Assembly (NCBI RefSeq): GCF_037975245.1
Contig: NC_092568.1
Span: 31,342,501 to 31,406,500, forward strand
Source: Apostichopus japonicus
Taxonomy: Eukaryota > Echinodermata > Holothuroidea > Aspidochirotida > Stichopodidae
Direction of reading: 5' to 3'
Length of the DNA stretch: 64,000 bases
Shown here: positions 54,552-64,000 of the stretch, one piece after another
Layout of the letters: each line of letters opens with the position of its first letter
How positions within the stretch are numbered: the stretch's first letter is position 1
Made by a program: the position numbers and the translations under genes
Notes under the pieces: model-generated
Told to the model about the DNA's origin: nothing
The model's database searches: none
Seen by the model: the letters and a program-made list of their open reading frames with translations, nothing else

Positions 54552-55349
54552 TTTAATAAAGTGACAATCCTGGAATCTACTCTGCAAGTTCAATGAATGT
54601 TTTGGTAACACAATTTATTAGGCGTCTTTAAAAGTAAGTCATGGTTTCGATTAACATTATTGATTAATATATATTGGTGTGATTTATTGACTGACATTCA
54701 AGGTTATATCAGGACTCAAGGTTATATCATGACTCAATATCCAATGTACTCGTACGATAACGACTTTACGTCAGTAAATTTCAGCTATATGTTCAGCCAT
54801 CCCAACCGTCTGATAATATTGTTTTTGTTGGCGAGGAAATGGAACTTAGCGGTTAACTGGCTAGAGATGACTGTCAACTGAGTTTCTCTTTTACTGTGTA
54901 TAGTACTATATTCTCATGAAAATTAAAGGCATGAAACTTCCTCAGCATGCTACAGTACGTATAACGTACAGCTCTTAGACATCATAGTATATATCAAGAG
55001 TAACAGTGTAACACAATTTCATGAGGGTTCGCATACTTAACAAATATAACACTACCGCATATTTACACAAAGATACAGTATAACTACAGTCCGACAAAAG
55101 TGGACGACTTTAAAATTTTAATTTATGATGCCAGAAACTTCGAAGTGTTACGATAGAGACTATATACGATGCCTGATGGTTGGAGTTTGCAGTTGAGAAG
55201 TCCCCATATTTCCAAGTTTCTAGCATACTTGGAGTATTACCAACCACCATAGAGAAAATTATTTGTGTGTGTGTGGGTGTGTGGTAATTCTGTAGATAAA
55301 GATAAGGCTAGTACGGGGGCAAAGAGAATTAGTGACGTAACAACAATGG

Positions 55350-56960
55350 CAAGAAAAGCTTTCAGCTGAGCTAATAACAGCTCCCAAGAACGACTTTTAA
55401 ACTAGAATATCTACAAATAGGAGAGAGATCTATTTTAGCTGTTTGTGGGAGTTGTTTACTGAGCACCATTTGTTCCAAAAGTATCCAAACTGACAGCGTT
55501 ATGTTCAAAGTGTCATCGATATATCGAAAACGAAATGAAATCGACTTGTCCGAAATTAAGCTCATTATACTGAATATTGTTTTCGATTCATCGATTTCGT
55601 TTGGGACATATCGATTTCGCTTTGTTACCACGATCTCAGTTTGGATATAACGATGTCAATTTGGATAGTTTTCAAAACATATGGCGCACAACAAAACGAA
55701 ACGTGTTAACAACGTGTCAAAACATCACGGACGTGACATCAGCTACTAAAACAAAGGTGACTAACATGCAACTCAGAACTACCATTCTTTCCAACCGGGG
55801 TGCGGTCGCACTGGGGGAGGTGCTTACCACAAAACCACGCCCAAGTTGCGTTTTGATAATTTCACAATAGATTCGTTGGAAGACTGAAATAACCACGGCA
55901 TATTAAGTACATGTTACATGCACTACAGTACAGTTTTATGATTGACACGTGCTCGCGTCCAGACTCAAGTTTTCTCCTGGGTGACTTTTCAAATATAATT
56001 TACACCTTTGTCGCGCATTATTCGACTGGACTGTGTTATGTTATCGACGAAGTATGAGTATCGGAATTGTTCAAAGAAAGACAAGACACTTCTATAAAGC
56101 TTTACACAAATGTATTTTCAGTAATCATTCGGAAGCCAGGTTGCCATGAGACCGGAGCCTGCATGTTATATATGCTATAAACATATATGTTATGTGGTGT
56201 TACGGTAATCATGGTGTTCATGAGCTATCTGTTTATAGCTCCATGGTTGGACATAGTATTATAACTTTACATCCCCTTCTTTTCTTTAGAGATTCAATTA
56301 CCTGCGTAAACCAATGAATAAAGCAGTTCTTAAAGTAACTTCAAGTCCTATTTCCCGCCTACAAAGTAATTCTACAGATTTGATTTATAGTTTGCCCTTT
56401 TTTAGCGGGGGGGGGGGGTATTTCTAACACATGAGATAACAATATGAAGAATGTTTAGATGCAACTTACAAGGTTTGGAAAATTCCATTTCCGGAAATCC
56501 GGGAGGCAATTTTGGCAATGATTGTCTTGCTAAGCTACGCGCCAACTTATGGTGGCGCTCCGCTTAAATAGTGTCATGTTAGTCCCTTTTGTAAACTGGC
56601 CCACCCACTAATACGCACATCAAAGTCAGCACTATAATATTTGGACGATAATTTTTCTCGATGTTCTCAACTGCCCCTATAGATTCAAGTGTAAAGGAAG
56701 GAAGATTAACTCATATCCGAGTTGTTGTTTTTTTAAATACAGACGTCAAATGGTGTTTTCTCAGTGATATGTAGACTATAAGTTAAGTTTATATATCTTA
56801 GGCAAGTTTGTGGTAATAATTAATAATAAATTCAATATTTCACCGGCTGATTTAGGTAAAGGAATGAACCTTTTTCTAATTGTTATGTAACTGAACCTAT
56901 ATCCTCTACATTTTTCGATGGATTATGTATCAGCAGATCGCCAAGGGTTTTCGTTCAAAA
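55350..56960. repeat. Segmental duplication, right copy, block 2 (pairs with 9081-10760) plus short unique joint
   Basis: From about 55585 it matches the left copy from 9088 onward in direct orientation. The joint 55350-55584 has no counterpart in the left copy; it contains an inverted copy of the neighbouring ATCGATTTCGTTT...CAGTTTGGAT motif (55487-55550 against 55590-55670), so it could fold into a hairpin. Confidence 0.75.
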
Positions 56961-56995
56961 TATATAGGTTTAATTCAGGTAATGAAGAGCACAAC

Positions 56996-57067
<72 letters not shown>

Positions 57068-57077
57068 TATATATATA
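56996..57077. repeat. (AT)n microsatellite
   Basis: About 40 AT dinucleotides with one short interruption (AAAAT). It marks the right end of the detectable duplication. Confidence 0.9.
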
Positions 57078-60000
57078 CACACGTCATAGGCCACGTGGTT
57101 ACTACAGTCCATGATCAGAAATACACCTAAGTCGTGACAGGTTTGTTGACAGAAATTCTCTCACACCTACTCACACTCATGTGTACGAACGTTACGGTTC
57201 TGATAAACAAAAACAAAAAACATTAGTTAGGTACAGAGTTGACTCATCTCGTGTATTGATAAATCCCCTCGCATTCCAAAATTAAAGTAATATCATCGTT
57301 TCAGGCCAATTATTAACACCATGACTTTATTAAATACGGTACTAAGTGAGAGCAACGTTCATGTCTTTAACTTTCGAACGGTCTGAGAACCTTCCCTTTA
57401 TTTGCAAACACAATTTACGAGTTCTTTCGCAGGAGCTGGTATTACTAATATTTTGTTTGTTTTCAATGAAATTCTGATTAGTCGATAGGTCGCTCCTATC
57501 ATGTATTTAACTGTATATTATCGAAACACTCGTCATCTATGGACTTAGCCAATACATGGAGTCCATGTTTAAGTCATTAGTGACTTGGCTAAAGTCCAAA
57601 CAAACAAAAAGATAAAAAAAAAACTACCTAAATGTAAAAGCAATGATGTTCAAAGTAGTCAAGATTGTTTTTTGGCCGATTCTCTACAGTTATGACCAGA
57701 CAAACCATTCCAGTATGTGTCATATTTTTTTTTAAATATCACTGAATTATTTAAAATCATCTGGACATAGCATCAGTCCAAACATGGGGAAAGGAGGGAG
57801 GGGGGGGGGGAGGCAATCAGACGACTTCTGAAAACATGAAAGGAAATCACGAAGACGCTTATACCAACTTTTAGTTTTACTCTTGATACCTCTTAGTAAT
57901 ATATGTTAACTATATCAATAGTGAGCCTACGTTAGGGAATAATCTCCTTCAATTATCTCATCAACTTATCAAACCTATCTTTGTCAGTGAAGAGCAAAAA
58001 GCAAGCAAAGCGGAAAGCGGAAGAAATTCCAATTAGGATCGGTGGATCGAATTATCTGTAACTCCCGAGTTAGGAAAGCTTGCAGTCTACACTTAAAATT
58101 CATCTCCTGTAAGCCTTCGCATGAAAATCTTCTCCTGAAAGCCGCGCATTAAGCTTACATGACCGGCTGGTTATTTTTCTTTCTTCTTCTTCTTTACTGT
58201 TCCTGGTCCGATATCCTCATCTCCAAAATGTGTTCTGCTGAGACACAGCTCCCTTCACCTCCCTCATTCCAATTTTAATTCCTCTCTCAATTCCCCAGCC
58301 CCCCCCCCCCTACTTCAATGAGTTTTACCAAATAATCTAAAGAATAGATTAAAACTAGGAATAAATTTAAGCCATTAATAAGCGAGAAGGTGAGTTCTTT
58401 CAACTCTTAATAAGAAAATAACAAATCAAGACTGTCTCATGAAAACCTGGTTTAATGAATTGTTTGTTTTGTGGCAACAAAAGAACAATATATATAAATC
58501 ACCAGGATGAATATGGTTTGGTCTTGTGAGAGATGAAATAAGACCTTTCAGATTGTTTTATCCCAGCTGGTCAATAATAGTTATATGAATGTGTTAGATA
58601 GCTTTCTAGCGTGTTTTTATAACATTTCTTTACATGTCACTTCTAATCTGACAGCCCTAACATATTATCATCATGAAGAAAAAGAACATTTTCACTATTA
58701 ATGGATGGAATTTGCGATCCACTAAAAGGGTAAAATTATTGTAATTGATTATATTGAGAAACATCAATAGGGCAGAGAATTGGCAATATGTCCTTCACCA
58801 AGAATTAACATTCTTTTAATTTGCCTCACTGACTGTGAGAGATCAATGCAAGGCTTCCAATTCTAACTAATCCATTCCAAAGAAATATATTCATTTCCCC
58901 GTTTTTGTATTCTTCCCACTATACTTACATTTAGCTCAATAAAAACATGGAAATAAATTATTACCAATCTCCCACCTCCAAAACAATCTTTCTTGTTTTT
59001 GTATTCCAGATATCACTTAACAACAGTAGATTAGTTTCTCAGATCTGTTACAGACTTCGCATTTATACACAGACAGTTTCTATGAGAGTTGATGTATATT
59101 ATAGACATGTCTTGAAGATGAAACCCAAAACACCGCAAGAAAACCAGTGTGTATAAAATAGCTTTGAAGAAAAAAAAATTGTAACTTGTTGTTGAAAATT
59201 TCAAACATTTTGTAAATAGATTTCTGACAAGAAATGTTTTCACCCATTGATAGTCCTGTACAAAACCATGCAAGTGCTTTTTTTTTTTTAAAGGTTAACG
59301 TGTTACACATAACCAAATGAGAACGATAAGTTTAATAAGTTACACCAAGAAAATATTACCAAAAGAATAGAGACTTTTGTGTCTTACAAGGACGCTAAGG
59401 GAAATGAACTAAATTATACATGCCTTCATCATTTTTTGGTTGGGATTTGATAACATCAATAATCATGCATAAAAAAATGGATTACAAAAATAGTCTTTTT
59501 GATTCTGAAAAAAAAACCAGACTAACCCCACCAGAAGTGAAGAAAATGTCAATACCTACTCTGTTCTCAAAACTTGAGCAGAAGGAAACTAAATGTTTTC
59601 AGGAGTTTGACAGGTAAGCTAACAAATGAATTTTCTGAACAATTTGAGCAGAGCGAAACAACCAAAAGACAAATTTATCTTGTCAAATCCTATTTTGAAA
59701 TTAAATGACATTATCACTGAGTCATTGTTACTTAGTTTTAAGTGTTAGCTCAATTTACTGAAAAGGAAGAGCAAGAGAATAAAAGCTATCTATTCTTAGC
59801 AACCATTTCAACTGGCTTTTTAAAACATCAAAGGCAAAACAAAGGGTTGGTTATCAAAGGCAAAAACAAGGGTCAAAAACGGACAATAATTACTATACAA
59901 AAGACAATACTTTGGCTGTATATTATATTTCAAGAATGCACTTCCACGACTCCACCCATAGACTGCTTGCCGAATAATCTCTGATGAATTCTTTTCTAAA

Positions 60001-60100
60001 CAAGAAATAGATGCTTAGTTAAGATTTGGTTTTTTTCTTTTTAAATTTAGCTATTGGCAACATGCATGGCACTGGGGGATCACAGCCAGTATTTTGATCA
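57078..60100. other. No confirmed gene
   Basis: The plus frame at 59420-59617 ends at a possible donor (TTTGACAG|GTAAGC) and is Lys-rich without a recognised domain; other frames are shorter. Poly-G (57796-57811) and poly-C (58300-58310) runs are present. Confidence 0.35.
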
Positions 60101-60410
60101 TAAACATAACACTGTCACCTTTATTTAAGGGTTGTGTATCTAGAAGAAATAATCCTTTGGTTGTCATGAAGGACCAAATCAGTTTCTTTCCAGATAAAAG
60201 TCATAAGGGAATTAACACATATTTTGTGGATTCGAAAGCAACTATCGTGACAACATGGACACTTCTGAAAGGAGAATAAAGGTTTATGTATTACGTGGTA
60301 ATGTACAAGGTCCGAAAAACGGACAGCAAAGAGATGTAATATATAATAATCAGTGTTAGGCACCAGAGTTTTCTTTTTCCCTTTCCGTCCCATTGATGTG
60401 GTTTCTGATG

Positions 60411-63400
60411 TTAACTACTTTGAAGTCTCTGCAGCCGTCTCCTCCTGATACCGTCCTTGTCATTTTCATCTGGGCTTTCACCTTCAAACTCCGGGATTAA
60501 CTCTCCCTCTGTAGGTGGGGTGTAACCTGACGCACCTTCTAGTCCGGCCAAATCTTCAGAGAAGAACAAGCAAAATAACAACATAAACGGTTACTACACA
60601 TCATGTAGACGTGTCGCAAGTAATCCAGTGATCGGTTGTTGTACAACCAGTCGTTTATACTGAACTACACAGATCATGACTAAAATAATTGTCGAGAGGG
60701 AATGTATGAACAATCACTACTTAAGGAGCTTTGTTTACAAAACAATACTTGTACTATGGTAATCAGTCAGTGAATTGTCAGTCTACCAACCCAAACAATT
60801 GCGATCAATCAATATATTATTGATTGATCATACTGACATAATTTGACTGGTCACTGCACGTTGCATTGACCATACCTAGGTTTTTGGACAATTTATGGTA
60901 AGATTTATGGTAAGCTCATAACTAAATACGGAAATGCATACATGCACTGAAACTGGTAGGTCAATTCACTGTCCATTCACGACATCAACACATCTCGATT
61001 GGTCAATGAAAGGGGCCATTTTTCCCCATATCTAAATCCTGGGATTGGTCAATGCACGGTCCATTCAGCCACACCTTTATCCACTGATTTATCAATACAA
61101 GATCCATTGGCCATATCTAATACAGTCATTGACCGATGCATATGTGTTAAGTGCACACCTATATAAATGAGTGTGTTCACAGGAGACTTCCCTATTGAGT
61201 TAATGTATGGACTGGTAGTATACTAAAATAATTCTCACCAAGGGATGAAGTTTTAGCTTTCTTGAGCGGTGCTGTGTCTTCTTTATCTAAAGTACTGTTT
61301 GTTTTTTCTGGTCCACCACCATCTGCCACATCCTCAGCTGCTGGTGATGGTGGAGGAGTATTGGGAGCATTTCTCATATTGACTGGATTACTAGAGGGAT
61401 TTGGAATATAAACACTGCAAAAAAATAAATAAATAAATAAAATACAAGGCAGATGAATATAGAAATATAGTTTCTTGCCTAGGTTTGCAAAGTCTCTCAC
61501 AGCAGTCACACAAAAGAACATAAATCTTGTTTCAAGCAAGCAAGCAAGCACATTTGACCTAAGCCTACAACACTTCCATAGTAGGGATGTGTCTAGGTCT
61601 AGTCTAATTTGGATATATGATTAGGGAGAAAGTTGTATTTTTATCAATTGGGCAAAAGAAGATATACATCATAGTAATATAATAAACAGGGAGACAAGAA
61701 CAAGTAACAATAGTTTTTTACATGAATCTAGGCGGATGTGTAACATGTTTATGTCATTTTAGTAATGAATTGCTACAAGTTACTTCTTAAATACAAAAAA
61801 CAGAGAGAAAGAAAATTGCTTTGGAAAGTTAATGTGGAGTCCCTTCAGTGCTTACTCTATTCTCTACACAACAATAGCATATATCTCCCTGATCCCCACC
61901 CCTACCACCTCCAGCATCCCTCCCCACTCCCCTCTCCTCCCCCTACCAAAAAGAATAAGTAAAGTTTTTCTTTCATAGCCTACTCACCCTATTCTATTTA
62001 CAGTATTTGAATATTGCTGCATCTGTACAACTGCAGCATCTAATAACGTTTGTATACTTCGTAAACATTCTACTCTGGCCTCCACATTCTGCCTCTCGTG
62101 TCCTTCTAACTTTCGCAGCTCTTCGTCCGAAAGACCTGTAAAGTTTACTGGTGGGACAGGGGGAGGAATACCTGGAAAAGAGATTTAAAAAAATTGAAAG
62201 GAATGCTTAACATCTTGAGAGGTCATATCTGTTCTGTAATACGCCTAGCCTTATGATATCACTTGCTGATTATTTATCAAAATTTATGAGGTATGGCAAG
62301 CAGATTAATACAAGATATATTGAATTATGATATATTACAATCTGAAAATACCTACCTGTTACTAGGTGAAACATGAACGCTGCAATACCTACCCTACCTG
62401 TTACTAGGTGAAACATGAACACTGCAATACCTACCCTACCTGTTACTTGGTGTAACATGAAGGCTGCAATACCTACCCTACCTGTTACTAGGTGAAACAT
62501 GAAGGCTACAATACCTACCCTACCTGTTACTAGGTGAAACATGAACACTGCAATACCTACCCTACCTGTTACTAGTTGAAACCTAACGTTGCAATACCTA
62601 CCCTACCAGTTACTAGGTGAAAAATGAACGCTGCAATACCTACCCTTCCAGTTACTAGGTGAAACATTAACACTGCAATACCTGCCCTACCTGTTACTAG
62701 GTGAAACATGAATGCTGCAATACCTACCCTACCAGTTACTAAGTGAAACATGAATGCTGCAATACCTACCCTTCCAGTTACTAGGTGAAACATGAATGCT
62801 GCAATACCTACCCTACCTGTTACTAGGTGAAACATGAACGCTGCAATACCTACCCCTACCAGTTACTAGGTAAAACATTAACACTGCAATACCTACCCTA
62901 CCTGTTACTAGGTGAAACATGAATGCTGCAATACCTACCCTACCAGTTACTAGGTGAAACATGAATGCTGCAATCCCTACCCTTCCAGTTACTAGGTGAA
63001 ACATTAACACTGCAATACCTACCCTACCTGTTATGATATGATAAACATCATATTCTGGTATTCTAAGGCATTGCAGTCTTTGCACAGAGAGTTTACCCAC
63101 TTCCTCATATATGCATTCTGAAAACTTAGGGTTTCCTAATAGTTAGAACTTACTACTGATACACAATATCTAGGCATAATTCTCTACTTTAGCACAATAC
63201 TTGTGTACAAATACTTGTCTTCACTTCACTCACCGCAATAATCACGACAAAGTCGTAGATGCCCGAGGGACAGAATTAGTACTTTAGACATATGTGGGAG
63301 ACTTTAATGTTCATATACAAATCAGGTACTTTTGTTTGGAACAGAAAACAGCTCCTGCTACACAAATTAACAAATCTATGTTAGTACAGGTCTATAATAC

Positions 63401-63878
63401 CACAAAGTCTTCCTTTTCTAAATAAATAACAACATGTAAGAATAGAGGTACCCCCACTGAATATATACAAAGCCTATCATGCATCAGTGCAAACATTGGT
63501 ATAGATATTCACTGGTAAGGATTATAACCAGCAAACATGTATCTTTATGGGTGATCATGGTACCCTCATGCCATTCATGCTTCATGAGTTACTTGGGTGA
63601 ACCTGATGGTAAGTGAAATAATGGCATTGTAATGATATTTGTAACGAAATGCAAAGAGCTGCTTTCACTGTTGTAGAATTGCCAACTCCTAACTGGGTGT
63701 TTACAAAGTGAAGAGAATGACTTACCAAATGGTGGCATCATTGGAAATGGAGGAGGCATCATAAATGGTGGCATGGGAGGCATTCCAGGCATCCCAGGCA
63801 TTGCATTTGGTTGAATACCTGGTGCATGCTGCGGTGCATCTGTCGTAGTTGAAGATGGCTCTGTTGTAGTCCCTGGAG
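60411..63878 (-). CDS. SYVN1: Synoviolin/HRD1 E3 ubiquitin ligase, C-terminal four exons (partial; N-terminus beyond right edge)
   Basis: Four exons join in consistent phase: 63726-63878 (APGTTTEPSSTTT..., Met/Pro-rich PGMPGMPPMPPFMM), 61988-62171 (FTGLSDEELRKLEGHERQ, LRSIQTLLDAAVVQMQQYS), 61239-61414 (Pro/Ser-rich spacer, LKKAKTSSL) and 60411-60553 (DLAGLEGASGYTPPTEGEL, ending IRRRRLQRLQSS and TAA at 60411-60413). The GHERQ..EAR..CL..I.TLLDAA block and the final RRRRLQ motif match my knowledge of animal HRD1, the membrane RING ligase of ER-associated degradation. The transmembrane and RING parts are encoded to the right of 64000. Donors are GTAAGT, GTGAGT and GTGAGA. A plus-strand TTTATT at 60120 could be the poly-A signal on the minus strand. 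Confidence 0.9.
62355..63030. repeat. 42-bp minisatellite in a SYVN1 intron
   Basis: The unit CCTACCCTACCTGTTACTAG plus GTGAAACATGAACGCTGCAATA repeats about 16 times with point variants (CTACC/CTTCC, CTGTT/CAGTT). It lies between the exons 61988-62171 and 63726-63878. The period is a multiple of three, so the minus frame shows a 14-residue repeat (FHLVTGRVGIAAFM), which is not coding. Confidence 0.9.
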
Positions 63879-64000
63879 CTGAAATTAAATGATTTGCTGG
63901 TACTGAGCTTTAAAAATTAATATAACGGGGCAGGGTGGACTGATTGATAACTTTGATGGGAAACTGATTTCTTGCAGTACTTGACAGACAAGCTATGAAA

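Noticed and set aside
62270-63100. Three minus frames with FHLVTGRVGIAAF repeats
   Set aside because: They fall in the SYVN1 intron minisatellite and do not join the flanking exons, whose own splice sites and phases fit together without them.

Overview
This is a window from an AT-rich animal nuclear genome. Genes are split into small exons, mostly with GT/AG phase-1 introns, and separated by non-LTR retrotransposon debris, tRNA-derived repeats, (AT)n and other satellites. There is no bacterial-style operon structure. The content (a split TIMP/tensilin-type gene, multi-Kunitz secreted proteins, a small class B-like GPCR family, a synoviolin orthologue) points to a marine invertebrate deuterostome. 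An echinoderm, perhaps a sea cucumber, is my best guess, but that is inference. Nearly every recognisable gene lies on the minus strand.

Layout from left to right. (1) 1-743: the first two coding exons (signal peptide and a 10-Cys domain) of a secreted protein, 'gene A', whose remaining exons lie beyond the left edge. (2) 2231-7275: a 5.05-kb mobile element with tandem-repeat inverted termini and an 8-bp target duplication, holding a dead LINE fragment. (3) 9081-10790: a non-coding block that, with 1-1261, reappears at 53059-56960. (4) 10837-10903: an orphan signal-peptide exon. (5) 12572-15529: a three-exon class B-like seven-transmembrane receptor, followed by a broken paralogue (17609-20786) cut in two by a LINE (about 18131-20430) and a further ectodomain fragment at 25037-25178. 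(6) 26311-31174: a complete four-exon TIMP-like gene, 222 codons. (7) 32001-32595: a 60-bp minisatellite with a 120-bp higher-order period. (8) 37090-37880: a decayed retroelement ORF with an SGNH-hydrolase-like signature.

(9) 38753-54551 is the centrepiece: 'gene B', a paralogue of gene A. It has a signal-peptide exon, a 10-Cys exon, then eight alternating pairs of an 8-Cys 'YCGGC' exon (144 bp) and a Kunitz/BPTI exon (162 bp), then a VWC-like exon. All internal exons are multiples of three and phase 1-1, so repeat units can be gained or lost without breaking the frame. All eight Kunitz domains carry Arg at the P1 site, which predicts inhibition of trypsin-like serine proteases outside the cell. 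Each roughly 1.3-kb unit also carries, on the opposite strand, a tRNA-Thr-like sequence and a (GAC/GAT)n tract. (10) 60411-63878: the last four coding exons of synoviolin/HRD1 (SYVN1), with the N-terminal part beyond the right edge.

The window therefore shows a lineage-specific inhibitor locus growing on two scales: whole-gene duplication (A and B heads about 54 kb apart in direct orientation) and internal two-exon duplication. Transposons have marked one copy after the split, which allows their empty sites to be read directly.
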